From the NCBI GenBank assembly GCA_016712675.1, contig JADJQR010000001.1, forward strand, positions 2,108,001-2,172,000: DNA of 64,000 nucleotides, read 5' to 3'. Position numbers and translations under genes: made by a program. The first letter of the stretch is position 1, and every line of letters starts with the position of its first letter. The stretch comes from a bacterium (lineage in GTDB: Bacteria > Krumholzibacteriota > Krumholzibacteriia > LZORAL124-64-63). This document shows positions 1 to 10,512 of this stretch, piece by piece. The notes beneath the pieces are model-generated. The model made no database searches. It saw only the letters and a list, made by a program, of their open reading frames with translations, and had not been told where the DNA came from.

Positions 1-1089
1 GTGATGAGCTACGCCGGAATCGTCACGACGGAGAACTGGTCACAGGCGATCCACCTCGGCGAGACCGCACATGTGTCGGGGCAGTCCGGATACAGCGCGA
101 CGTTCAGCCGCGCGAACGGGAACCTGACGCCCGGGGCGGAGGCCTGGTTTGCGGTCCGGGCGCGCGATGACCGCGGCCAGCTCTCCGGGACGCTGGTCAG
201 CCGCGAGACGCGTATCACTACGGAGTGGTGGATCGACGGGCGGGTGCTCGACGACCTGGGACAGCCCATTCTCGGCGTGATCACCGCGACGACGGCGCCC
301 ATCCACAACGACAACAGCGACGGGGAGGGGCTGTTCAGGCTCGGGCCCTATCGAAGTGTCGATACGGTGACCGTGGCGACGATCCCGCCGACAGGTTACT
401 ACGCGTTCCGCACCGGCAAGATCACCAGCACCGGAGACATCTCGCTCGACATCGTGCTGCCGCAGCGCTACGAGCTGGCCCCCGAATGCACATTCGCTTC
501 GTACGGCGGCAACTACCTGAACTGGTTCCGTCAGATGACCCGCACGGCCACCGTGGCCGGCGATAGCGCCGCTTCCAGACTCTGGAAGTGGGAGCACTGG
601 CCGGTGACCGTGTTCCTGCCCGACTCCACGCTGGCCACAGGACGCGACATGGATCAGGCAGCAAGGGAGATGATGGAGCTTTGGAACCAGTCGCTCGGGC
701 GGGAATTCCTGGTCGAAACCACATCGTGGGCGACGGCCAACATCTACTTCGCCTGGGTGGACGACGCCTCGGGCGGCTATGGGCAGGCCTCGCTCGAACT
801 GCCGGCAGGCGGCGTGCTGGGCGACGTGCGGCCCGTGCGTGTGCGCGTCGAGCTGGAGACCGGAATTCAGGCCGACCAGTTCTTCCGGGAGGTCTGCCTG
901 CACGAGTTGGGCCACGCGCTCGGTCTTGCCGCCCACTCGCTGGAGTGCGACGGTGCCGGACACCTCATGGTCCTCGGAGCGGCGGGGAACCTGTCCCTGG
1001 AGCATCCGATCCACCCCGACGAGGTCCGTGCCGTGCGGTTGCTGCGCGTGCTGCCGCAGGGTGTCGACATGCGGTCCTTCACGCCCTGA
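1..1089 (+). CDS. Secreted matrixin-like zinc metalloprotease, C-terminal part
   Basis: The frame is open from base 1, so the gene probably starts upstream. The first ~70 residues look like the end of a fibronectin type III domain. Residues ~75-155 look like a carboxypeptidase-regulatory-like beta domain, and ~160-360 form a metzincin-type catalytic domain. The zinc site HELGHALGLAAHS begins at residue 301, with H301, E302 and H305 as ligand, base and ligand. The third His falls at 312, one residue later than the classical HExxHxxGxxH; from memory a similar HELGHALGxxGHS form occurs in bacterial M10-like proteins. A downstream GHLM may be the Met-turn. Expected to be exported and to cleave proteins, but the substrate is unknown and any signal peptide is outside the window. 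Confidence 0.7.
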   Translation: MMSYAGIVTTENWSQAIHLGETAHVSGQSGYSATFSRANGNLTPGAEAWFAVRARDDRGQLSGTLVSRETRITTEWWIDGRVLDDLGQPILGVITATTAPIHNDNSDGEGLFRLGPYRSVDTVTVATIPPTGYYAFRTGKITSTGDISLDIVLPQRYELAPECTFASYGGNYLNWFRQMTRTATVAGDSAASRLWKWEHWPVTVFLPDSTLATGRDMDQAAREMMELWNQSLGREFLVETTSWATANIYFAWVDDASGGYGQASLELPAGGVLGDVRPVRVRVELETGIQADQFFREVCLHELGHALGLAAHSLECDGAGHLMVLGAAGNLSLEHPIHPDEVRAVRLLRVLPQGVDMRSFTP

Positions 1090-1130
1090 CCCGGGTGGCT
1101 ACCGGGCAGCCCCGGCGTGCGTCCGGGCGC

Positions 1131-1475
1131 TCAACCAGGCGGCCAGGCAAGGGGCCGGCCGCCGAGCACGTGCAGATGCAGGTGCCCCACGGCCTGGCCG
1201 CCGTCCTGCCCGCAATTGATGACGAAACGGTAACCGCCCGGGGCCAGCCCTTCAGCGTGGGCAGCGACGACGCCAGCTCCGAGGAGCCCGTCAGCGGCGC
1301 CGCGGTCAGGACCGACCAATTCGTTCAAGCCGCCGATATGCCGACGCGGCACCACCAGCACATGGCTGGGGGCTTTGGGACTGATGTCGCGGAAGGCCAC
1401 GAAATCCGCGTCCTGATGGATGATGTCGGCCGTGATGCGACCGGCGGCGATCTCGCAGAAAAGGCACGTGCTCAC
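1131..1475 (-). CDS. HIT family nucleotide hydrolase (HINT type)
   Basis: A 114-residue protein, the usual size of bacterial HINT/HinT purine-nucleoside phosphoramidases. The histidine triad is GHLHLHV with His98, His100 and His102; the N-terminal CLFC pair (C4, C7) fits the zinc-binding pair of many HIT proteins. The GTG start at 1475 was chosen over a longer frame because the family motif FCEI begins right after it and a GGGAG ribosome site lies about 9 bases upstream. Family members hydrolyse AMP-lysine or AMP-amine phosphoramidates in the cytosol. It is transcribed away from lexA and converges on the protease gene. Confidence 0.88.
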   Translation of the reverse strand: MSTCLFCEIAAGRITADIIHQDADFVAFRDISPKAPSHVLVVPRRHIGGLNELVGPDRGAADGLLGAGVVAAHAEGLAPGGYRFVINCGQDGGQAVGHLHLHVLGGRPLAWPPG

Positions 1476-1578
1476 GGCGTCGGCTCCCGCGCTGGAGTGG
1501 AAGGATGGCGACCGGAGGTTAGCATGTACCGCCTCCTGCCGACAACGGCGTCGATGATCCATTTTCTCTCTTTCTTCG

Positions 1579-1606
1579 CTGGACTTTCACCAAGATTTCG
1601 TCTACT
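1579..1606 (+). promoter_or_regulatory. Possible lexA promoter
   Basis: The 221-base gap between the HIT gene and lexA holds a locally AT-richer patch around 1545-1606. CTGGAC (1579-1584) and TCTACT (1601-1606), 16 bases apart, are a weak sigma-70-like pair about 90 bases before the lexA start. I saw no convincing SOS-box palindrome here, so autoregulation of lexA cannot be argued from this sequence. Confidence 0.25.
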
Positions 1607-1696
1607 GTGGCCGGGCCGGTCGGGGACCGGTGGGAGGGGTGCGGCCACCGGCGGCCCCGTGCCCGAGCGTGCCGACCAAGCCCGAGGAGGGAACCG

Positions 1697-2302
1697 ATGG
1701 GACTGACGCCACGCCAGGCCGAGATCCTGGCCTTCGTGACCGCATACACCGAGGAGCGCGGATTTGCGCCCACGTTGCAGGAGATTGGCGATCGTTTCGG
1801 CCTGTCATCGGTCGCCACGGTGCACAAGCACGTGCGCCACCTCGTCGATAAAGGTTACCTGCGGCGCGAGCGGCCCAATGCCAGCCGCGACATCGAGGTC
1901 GTCGCCGACGGCGATGGGGGGCTCGCCACCATCCCCCTGCTGGGGACCGTGGCGGCCGGACGGCCCATCGAGGCCCTGGCCGAGCACGAGCAGTTGCGGG
2001 TGCCGGAAGAATGGCTGGGCAAGGGGCGAACCTACGCCCTGAGGGTGCGTGGCGATTCGATGATCGACGAACAGATCCGCAACGGTGATACGGTAGTGGT
2101 CGAAGCCCGCGAAACCGCGCGTAACGGGGAGACCGTGATCGCCCTGCTGGACGGTGAATCGGTCACCGTCAAGCAGTACTTCCGCGAGGGCGCCCTGATC
2201 CGACTCCAGCCGGCCAATCCCGCCGTCCCGGTCATGCGCTTCCCGGAGGAACGCGTGACCGTGCAGGGCGTGGTCATCGGCGTGCTGCGACGCTACAGCT
2301 GA
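1697..2302 (+). CDS. lexA: LexA repressor, SOS response regulator
   Basis: A 201-residue LexA. An N-terminal winged helix-turn-helix (about 1-65) is followed by the S24 self-cleavage domain. The Ala87-Gly88 cleavage site lies in GTVAAGRP, the nucleophile Ser121 in RGDSM, and the general base Lys159 in SVTVKQ, matching the Ser/Lys dyad of E. coli LexA. RecA filaments would trigger self-cleavage and release DNA-repair genes. The ATG at 1697 is preceded by GAGGAGG at 1684-1690; a longer upstream reading frame lacks family similarity. The next genes, hsp20 and lon, are also stress genes. Confidence 0.95.
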   Translation: MGLTPRQAEILAFVTAYTEERGFAPTLQEIGDRFGLSSVATVHKHVRHLVDKGYLRRERPNASRDIEVVADGDGGLATIPLLGTVAAGRPIEALAEHEQLRVPEEWLGKGRTYALRVRGDSMIDEQIRNGDTVVVEARETARNGETVIALLDGESVTVKQYFREGALIRLQPANPAVPVMRFPEERVTVQGVVIGVLRRYS

Positions 2303-2378
2303 ACGGCTCGCGGGTCCGGGCGCGGTGGGCGCCGGGCCTGGTTAACGGGGCCGGCCGCCCCCGGCGGCTCCCCCTAGG

Positions 2379-2407
2379 TTGACGCCCCCGCCTTCGGCAG
2401 GTAGCAT
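2379..2407 (+). promoter_or_regulatory. Sigma-70-type promoter upstream of hsp20
   Basis: TTGACG (2379-2384) and TAGCAT (2402-2407) are separated by exactly 17 bases, about 54 bases before the hsp20 start. This is one of the better promoter matches in the window and could drive hsp20 and lon together. No heat-shock repressor site such as CIRCE is visible. Confidence 0.55.
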
Positions 2408-2460
2408 ACCCGGAAGTCACGCATGCACTTTCGGGCTTCCTGGCGCGGAGCGGGGCGAGC

Positions 2461-2895
2461 ATGGGCAGCAAGGACAGGCCTGGCGACCTGGAAGAGATCT
2501 TCGAGATCCTCGTGACCGCCTACGCCCAGAAGGGCGGGACGGTGCCCGGGGAGAGCGATCTCTGCTGGCGCCCGGCGACCGATGCCTACGAGACCGACGA
2601 CGCCTTCATCGTGCAGATGGACCTCGCCGGCCTGGACCCGACCCGGATCGAGGTGTTGGCCGACGAGAAGAGCCTGCTCGTGCGCGGCATCCGGCCCGAC
2701 GCCTCGGGTCCCGGCAAGAAGCACTTCCACAAGATGGAGATCAGCGTGGGGCCGTTCGCCCGGCGCGTGCCGATCTCCGTGGCGGTCGACCCCGCCTCGG
2801 CCACGGCGCGGTACCGGGGCGGCTTCCTCTACGTCACCTTCCGCAAGGGCGGCGGGGGCCGGGGCGACCGGCGGCAGATCACGATCGAGCGCTGA
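2461..2895 (+). CDS. Small heat shock protein, Hsp20/alpha-crystallin family
   Basis: A 144-residue protein with a short N-terminal arm and an alpha-crystallin domain at about 38-142. The pattern of an acidic 'DAYETDDAFIVQMDLAG' beginning, a central turn, and a closing 'GGFLYVTFRKG' strand is typical of bacterial Hsp20. Such proteins form oligomers that hold unfolding proteins without using ATP. It sits 78 bases upstream of lon behind its own promoter, an arrangement that pairs a holdase with a protease. The C-terminal IxI-type anchor is degenerate (ITIER at the end). The exact paralogue cannot be named. Confidence 0.88.
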   Translation: MGSKDRPGDLEEIFEILVTAYAQKGGTVPGESDLCWRPATDAYETDDAFIVQMDLAGLDPTRIEVLADEKSLLVRGIRPDASGPGKKHFHKMEISVGPFARRVPISVAVDPASATARYRGGFLYVTFRKGGGGRGDRRQITIER

Positions 2896-2973
2896 GGCGC
2901 CCGGACCGGGCGGGGTGTACAGGGATCGCCGGGCGGGCTCGCGCCGCGCGGACACGGGAAGGAGCTCCACGTC

Positions 2974-5358
<2,385 letters not shown>

Positions 5359-5384
5359 CGCCGGCCGGGCCGGGAAGGGACACG

Positions 5385-6587
5385 GTGTCCGAACACAAGC
5401 TGATCAGCGCCGTGCTGCGGCCGTTCTTCCGGAAGGGGACCGGCGCGCGCTTCAGTCTGCCTGACTGCGTCAGGGACGATTCGCGGGTGCTCTGCATCGA
5501 CGCCGGCTGCCTCAGCGACGTTCTGTTCCACATGCCGCTGCTGACGGCGATCCGGCGCCGCTGTCCCGGTGCCGTGATGGACTTCCTGATGCCGGAGAAG
5601 CATGCGGCGCTGGTGGTGCCAAGCGGACTGGCGCGGCAGTGCCTGGTCTACAAGGCGGCGCAGCTGAATCCCTGGCGGCCGGCTTTCGCTTCGCTCCTGC
5701 GGCAGGTGCAGTCCGGTGGCTACGACCTGGCCGTCGTGATGTCGCATTCGCCGCAGCCGGCGCTGGAGATGGCAGCGCTGGCCAGTGGGGCTGCATTGAG
5801 ATTCGGACCCTCGCACGAGCAGGCGTGGCCCGCGCTCAATTTCGAATTGCGCTCGTCGCCGGATCGCTACCTCGGTGATCGGCTGCGGCACGCCGCGCCG
5901 CTGTTCGGCTTCTGTCCGGCGGACCTCGTGCCGCGCTGGCCGTTGCCGATGGACAAGGTGCGCCAGATGGCGCAGCAGGTGCACTTCCACAAGCCGAACC
6001 CGCGCCAACTCCTGGTCGGGGTCGATTCCGGCCTGCCCTTGACGGGAGCCGCCTGGCCCCTCGAGACGTTCCAGGCTGTCGCGCGCACGCTCTCCTCGAA
6101 CCTCGAGTGCCGCGTCCTGCCACTCGGGCATCCGCAGGAACAGGAGCGCCACGCCCGGCTGGAAGTCCTGCTCAGCAGCGTACCGGCCGGGCTCAACCGC
6201 GACACGCTCCTGGAGGTCGTGTTGCTGTTGTCGCAATGCGACCTGTTCGTGGCCGGGAACACGGACTGTTTCCACTTCGCGGTGGCGATGGGGGTCCCGG
6301 CGGTCGGGTTGTTCCGCCCGGACGATCCCGCCCGTTGGCGCCCAGTGCCGAGCCCGCGCGTTCGGTTGCTGGCCCCGGATGACACCGGGCAGGTGGACCC
6401 GGACGACCTGGTCGCTGCCGTCGACGCGGTCGCGGGTGATCGCCGGCGGGCGGCCGGTGCGACCGTAGTCCCAGCCGCCATTGCGACGGAGGTCGATGCT
6501 TCCGCCGCGATACCCGACACCCCGGACGCCGCCGGTGCAGCGGACCCGGCGCCGACGCCCGGCGCGCGCGATGAAGCCCTTCCGTAG
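5385..6587 (+). CDS. Glycosyltransferase family 9 (heptosyltransferase-like), divergent
   Basis: 400 residues beginning with GTG at 5385 behind a GGGAAGGGA ribosome site. It has the two Rossmann-like halves of GT9/GT-B enzymes: a nucleotide-sugar-type N-terminal half (CIDAGCLSDVLFHMPLL) and a C-terminal donor half with AGNTDCFHFAVAMGVPAVGL. In typical GT9 enzymes the loop before the conserved His reads DSGLMH or NTGPLH; here it is NTDCFH, so donor binding may differ. The last ~50 residues are Ala/Pro/Asp-rich and look disordered. The tail overlaps the start of the next gene by 17 bases. First gene of an LPS-core-like glycan operon; acceptor unknown. Confidence 0.75.
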   Translation: MSEHKLISAVLRPFFRKGTGARFSLPDCVRDDSRVLCIDAGCLSDVLFHMPLLTAIRRRCPGAVMDFLMPEKHAALVVPSGLARQCLVYKAAQLNPWRPAFASLLRQVQSGGYDLAVVMSHSPQPALEMAALASGAALRFGPSHEQAWPALNFELRSSPDRYLGDRLRHAAPLFGFCPADLVPRWPLPMDKVRQMAQQVHFHKPNPRQLLVGVDSGLPLTGAAWPLETFQAVARTLSSNLECRVLPLGHPQEQERHARLEVLLSSVPAGLNRDTLLEVVLLLSQCDLFVAGNTDCFHFAVAMGVPAVGLFRPDDPARWRPVPSPRVRLLAPDDTGQVDPDDLVAAVDAVAGDRRRAAGATVVPAAIATEVDASAAIPDTPDAAGAADPAPTPGARDEALP

Positions 6588-7725
6588 CAGGCGGCAGCCT
6601 TGCCGCATCCTCCTGGTCGCACCGAACTGGCTGGGCGACCTGGTCATGACCCTTCCGGCGCTGGATTGGCTGGCCGCAGCGCGACGGGCGCCCGGCGCGC
6701 CTGAGTTCTCCCTGACGGTTGCCGTACGTGCCGTCTGGGCGCCCCTGCTGACTGGTGACCGGCGCCTGGACAGCCTCCTGGTGACGGAAAGACCGGGACG
6801 GCACGGGGGTGTGGCCGGTGCGGTCCGCCAGGCCGCGCAATGGCGATCCGGTCGTTTTGACGCCGTCCTCCTGGGACCGCCTTCACTGCGCGCGGCGGCC
6901 GTGGCTGCTGCCGCCGCGATCCCGCTGCGAATCGGCCACCGGGGCGACCTGCGCTCTCCGCTGCTGACATGGGCGCTGCCGCGCGAACCTCGCGGCCGGC
7001 GCCATTTCAGCCAGGAAATGGTCGACCTGGTCAGGGCGCTGGCCGCCGCGCGCGGCTGGTCGGACGCGGTCGTGGCGACGGCGGAGTCGGCCGAACCCGG
7101 ACATCTGACCGGAGCGATCGCGACCAGGCGCTTGCCGGACGACGCGCGCCCGCTGTGGTCGCTCGGGGCGGGGGCGACCTTCGGTCCCGCCAAAACCTGG
7201 CCGCCGGCGCGTGCGGCCGAATTCGTCCGGGCAGTCGTCGCCGCCGGCGGACGCGTGCTCGTGCTGGGCGACGACTCGGCTGCCCCTTTGGTGGCGGCTC
7301 TCAAGACGGAAACGGCCGGCCTGTCTTGGGGGCGAGGCGAGGCGTCGGTGGCCGCGGAACCCGAGGCCGATGTCATCGATCTGGCCGGCGTGACCGACCT
7401 GGCCGGCGTGACCGGCTGGCTGCGATCGAGCGTGGCGTTCGTGGGCAACGATAGCGGCCTGATGCATCTGGCGGCTGCGCTCGGCGTGCCGACAGTCGGG
7501 TTGTTCGGATCTTCGAACCCCGACTGGACGCGTCCGCTCGGTCCGCGAGCGGTCGCGCTGGCTGCGGACGGTTTCGCGTGCCGGCCTTGCTACCGCCGCA
7601 CGTGCAACCAGCGTGCGTTCTGCCTCGACACGCTCGACGGTGGCCGCGTCCACGAGGCGGCGCGTGCCCTCCTGTCCGCCAGGGAACGTACCGCCGTGGC
7701 CCCGTGGAAGGGGACCAGCCCATGA
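6571..7725 (+). CDS. waaF: ADP-heptose:LPS heptosyltransferase II-like protein (WaaF type)
   Basis: 384 residues. NWLGDLVMTLPAL at the N terminus, GNDSGLMHLAAALG in the C-terminal half and a closing Cys-rich block (CRPCYRRTCNQRAFC) are the pattern of WaaF, which adds the second L,D-heptose to the LPS inner core using ADP-heptose on the cytoplasmic face of the inner membrane. The ATG at 6571 was chosen because the family motif starts shortly after it; the coding region overlaps the previous gene by 17 bases. An in-frame duplication DLAGVT-DLAGVT lies near residues 270-281. The next gene, gmhB, makes the donor precursor. Confidence 0.82.
   Translation: MKPFRSRRQPCRILLVAPNWLGDLVMTLPALDWLAAARRAPGAPEFSLTVAVRAVWAPLLTGDRRLDSLLVTERPGRHGGVAGAVRQAAQWRSGRFDAVLLGPPSLRAAAVAAAAAIPLRIGHRGDLRSPLLTWALPREPRGRRHFSQEMVDLVRALAAARGWSDAVVATAESAEPGHLTGAIATRRLPDDARPLWSLGAGATFGPAKTWPPARAAEFVRAVVAAGGRVLVLGDDSAAPLVAALKTETAGLSWGRGEASVAAEPEADVIDLAGVTDLAGVTGWLRSSVAFVGNDSGLMHLAAALGVPTVGLFGSSNPDWTRPLGPRAVALAADGFACRPCYRRTCNQRAFCLDTLDGGRVHEAARALLSARERTAVAPWKGTSP
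7378..7413 (+). repeat. 18-base tandem duplication inside waaF
   Basis: Two adjacent 18-base units (7378-7395 and 7396-7413) differ at one base and encode DLAGVT twice in frame. It inserts six residues just before the helix that follows the 'DLAG.T' strand of GT9 enzymes. The near identity suggests a recent slippage event. Confidence 0.85.
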
Positions 7726-8333
7726 TCTGGCGTGCACCGCCCGGCCCGGTGCCCCGCGATGGGCCGATCCTGTTCATCGACCGTGACGGCGTGCTCATCG
7801 TCGACAGGGACTACTTGGCGGATCCCGCCGGCGTCGAGTTGATTCCTGGCGTGCCGGCAGCGCTACGCGCGGCGGCTGCCGCCGGCTATGCCCTGGTCGG
7901 GATCTCCAACCAGAGCGGCGTGGGGCGTGGCCGATTCGGCCAAGCCGAACTGACAGCCGTGATGGAGCGGGTGGACGAGGCACTGGCGGAAGCCGGCGCC
8001 GGCCTCGACGCGATGTATTACTGCCCGCACGCCCCGCAGGACGATTGCCGTTGCCGCAAGCCGGGGCCGGGCCTGATCGAAGAGGCGTCCGCCTCGTTCC
8101 GCTGGGACGTGGGCCGTGCGTGGGTGATCGGCGACAAGGCCAGCGATGTCGAACTCGGTCGCCGGCTGGGTCTCGGCGCCGTGCTGGTGGCGACCGGCTA
8201 CGGCGCCGGCGAGCGAGCCCTGGTTGCGGCCGCGCGTCCGGGCGACGAGCGCGTGCGGTTCGCCGCGGACCTGTCGGCCGCCGTTGAGGTCATCCTCTCC
8301 CTTGCGCCGGACGCTGGCGGGGGGACGCCATGA
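7722..8333 (+). CDS. gmhB: D-glycero-D-manno-heptose-1,7-bisphosphate 7-phosphatase
   Basis: 203 residues of the HAD superfamily. The nucleophile/acid pair Asp20/Asp22 lies in FIDRDGVLIVD. A zinc site is formed by C101, H103, C109 and C111 in CPHAPQDDCRCRKP, which distinguishes GmhB-type phosphatases. The later GDKASDVELG is HAD motif 3. It removes the 7-phosphate on the way to ADP-heptose. The ATG overlaps the waaF stop (ATGA) and the end overlaps the next glycosyltransferase, so it is translationally coupled to both donor-using genes. The histidinol-phosphatase relatives are less likely in this context. Confidence 0.9.
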   Translation: MIWRAPPGPVPRDGPILFIDRDGVLIVDRDYLADPAGVELIPGVPAALRAAAAAGYALVGISNQSGVGRGRFGQAELTAVMERVDEALAEAGAGLDAMYYCPHAPQDDCRCRKPGPGLIEEASASFRWDVGRAWVIGDKASDVELGRRLGLGAVLVATGYGAGERALVAAARPGDERVRFAADLSAAVEVILSLAPDAGGGTP

Positions 8334-9445
8334 GTTGGTTCCTGGCGGAACGGCGCCTCTCACGCGTGCTGGTCACGCGCTTGCGCTACCTCGGGGACAT
8401 CGTCATGGCCACGGCGGTCATCGAAGCCCTGAGGCATGGCGATGCCGGGCTGGAAATCGGGTTCCTCTGCGAGCAGACACATGCCGCGGTCCTGACAGGG
8501 CACCCGGATCTCGCGCGCATCCACGAACTCGACGCCCGGCGTCGTGGAAGCGATGCCCGAGCGCGCGTGGGCAGTCGATTGGGTATGGGAGCCGGCACGC
8601 TGGCGATGGTGCGCGAGTTGCGTGACACCAGGTACGACGCGGCGGTCGATCTCTTCTTCAACCCGCGCAGCGCCTGGTTGCTGTGGATGGCGGGTATTCC
8701 GGCGCGACTGGCCGGGCCGGCAGGTGGTCGGCGTCACCTCTTCACACACGGCAGCGCGCCGGGCACCGCGGCGTGGCCGGTGGACCTTGCTGAGGTGGCG
8801 CCGGGGGGCCTTGGCGAACACCTGTCGCGGCTGGCACCGCTGGTCCACGGCGAATCCGGGTTGTCCTTCGCCTCCTGGTTCCGGCGCGAGGGCCTCAGGG
8901 CCACCACGCGCTTGGCGCCGCGCGCCGGTGGCCGTACCGGCGAACCACCACCGGTGCTCCTGGCGCCGGGTGCTACGTGGGCCACGAAGCGCTGGCCGGT
9001 GAGCCATTGGCGCGAACTGGCGGCCACGCTGGCGGCGGGGCAGGAGCGGCCCGTGCGCGTGCTGCCGCCGCCGGGTGGGTCCGCCCTCGCCGCCGCCATC
9101 GCCGACGTGCAGAGTGCGGGCGATGTGAAGGCCCTGCCGGAATCGTCGCTGACCGAGGTCCTGGACCATTTGGCGGGCGCGGCAGGCCTGGTCGCCGTGG
9201 ACGGCGGCATCATGCACGCAGCGGTGGCGTTGGGCGTGCCGACGCTGGCGCTGTTCGGACCGACCGACCCCGGGCTCTGGTTTCCCTACGAGGGTTCCGG
9301 GCCGTTCCGCGTGCTGGCGACCAGACCGGCATGCCACCCCTGCCACCTGCACGAATGCCCGGCGTTCGTCTGTCTGCCCGAACTGCAGCCCGCAACCGTG
9401 GCCGACGCTGCGCAGGCATTGTTCCGTGGCGAAGGCGAGCGATGA
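8330..9445 (+). CDS. Glycosyltransferase family 9 (heptosyltransferase-like)
   Basis: 371 residues starting with an ATG that overlaps the gmhB stop. N-terminal VTRLRYLGDIVMATAV and C-terminal DGGIMHAAVALGVPTLALFG mark both halves of a GT9 enzyme, and the closing CHPCHLHECPAFVC block resembles the Cys-rich end of WaaF/WaaC. It may be heptosyltransferase I (WaaC) or a further core transferase; motifs alone do not separate these. The GT-B fold acts on the cytoplasmic face with nucleotide-activated heptose. Confidence 0.83.
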   Translation: MSWFLAERRLSRVLVTRLRYLGDIVMATAVIEALRHGDAGLEIGFLCEQTHAAVLTGHPDLARIHELDARRRGSDARARVGSRLGMGAGTLAMVRELRDTRYDAAVDLFFNPRSAWLLWMAGIPARLAGPAGGRRHLFTHGSAPGTAAWPVDLAEVAPGGLGEHLSRLAPLVHGESGLSFASWFRREGLRATTRLAPRAGGRTGEPPPVLLAPGATWATKRWPVSHWRELAATLAAGQERPVRVLPPPGGSALAAAIADVQSAGDVKALPESSLTEVLDHLAGAAGLVAVDGGIMHAAVALGVPTLALFGPTDPGLWFPYEGSGPFRVLATRPACHPCHLHECPAFVCLPELQPATVADAAQALFRGEGER

Positions 9446-10512
9446 TGGGGCAGGCGCGCAGCGATTTCCGACGTATCCTCCTGATCCGCCGCAAGGCGCT
9501 GGGAGACGCGTTGGTCAGCCTGCCGGCCGTGGCCGCGATCGCCGAGGCGTGGCCCAAGGCCGCGATCGACCTGGTCATCGACCGGCCGTTGGCAGGCCTC
9601 CTGGGCGCCCTGGCGCCGGGAGTGCACGTGATCTCGTACCCGGACGGAGCGGAAGGCCCCTGGCTTCGTTGGCTGCGCGCGCGGCGCTACGAGCTGGTGG
9701 TCGACTGGTTGGGCAGCCCCCGCACCGCGGTGTGGACTGCACTCTCGGGTGCGCGCCTGCGCGTCGGCTATGACTTGCCCGGACGGCGTTGGGCCTACAA
9801 TCTGCGCGTGCCGCGCCATCGGTCGCGTGATCATGGAGTACGCTGTTTCGCGGGCGAAGCGTTCCTTGATCCCGTGCGCGCGCTGGGCCTGGATCCGTCG
9901 CCGTGGCGACAGGGACCGGCCGCGAACGCGGTCCCCGCGCCGCCCGCCGGGGGCCCGTTCGGGCCCTGGCTGGAGGACTGGCTGGCGACCGGCTCCGGTC
10001 CGCGCGTCGTGCTCGTGATGAGCGCCACCTGGCCGGCGAAGGCCTGGCCAGCCCGGCACGTGGCCGCCCTGTGGCTGAGTCTGACGGCGGCCGGAGCCAG
10101 GGTGGTGTTGGCCCCCGGCCCGGGTGACGAGGAACTGGTCGCGGCCGTGCGGAGGGAACTGCCGCCGTCGGCGGTGGCGCCGCCGTCCTCGCTCGCGGAG
10201 ATGGCGACGCTGCTGCGGGCCAGCGACCTGATGGTCGGCACGGACAACGGCCTGCGCCACCTGGCGGTGCTGCTGGGGTTGCCGACCGTGACTGTCTTCG
10301 GCCCCACCGACCCACATGGGTGGAACCCGCCCGGTGCGCGCCACGTTAGCGTGTCACGGGGCGAGCCCTGCTCGCCCTGCGACCTGAAGGCGTGTCCCGT
10401 GCCGGGGCACCCCTGCCTGGAATCGCTCCCGGCCGAGGCGGTGGCTGCGGCGGTGCTTCCGCTGATAGGCCTGGCCGGTCGCCGGGAAGACGGGAAGGTG
10501 CCTGCGTGCTGA
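9442..10512 (+). CDS. Glycosyltransferase family 9 (heptosyltransferase-like)
   Basis: 356 residues starting at ATG 9442 (ATGATG; 9445 is possible), overlapping the previous stop. LIRRKALGDALVSLPAV and GTDNGLRHLAVLLGLPTV define the two GT-B halves; CSPCDLKACPVPGHPC closes the protein. It is the fourth GT9 gene in a row. Probably adds a further heptose or related sugar to the lipid A core. Nothing looks broken. Its stop overlaps the GTG start of the following gene. Confidence 0.83.
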   Translation: MMGQARSDFRRILLIRRKALGDALVSLPAVAAIAEAWPKAAIDLVIDRPLAGLLGALAPGVHVISYPDGAEGPWLRWLRARRYELVVDWLGSPRTAVWTALSGARLRVGYDLPGRRWAYNLRVPRHRSRDHGVRCFAGEAFLDPVRALGLDPSPWRQGPAANAVPAPPAGGPFGPWLEDWLATGSGPRVVLVMSATWPAKAWPARHVAALWLSLTAAGARVVLAPGPGDEELVAAVRRELPPSAVAPPSSLAEMATLLRASDLMVGTDNGLRHLAVLLGLPTVTVFGPTDPHGWNPPGARHVSVSRGEPCSPCDLKACPVPGHPCLESLPAEAVAAAVLPLIGLAGRREDGKVPAC

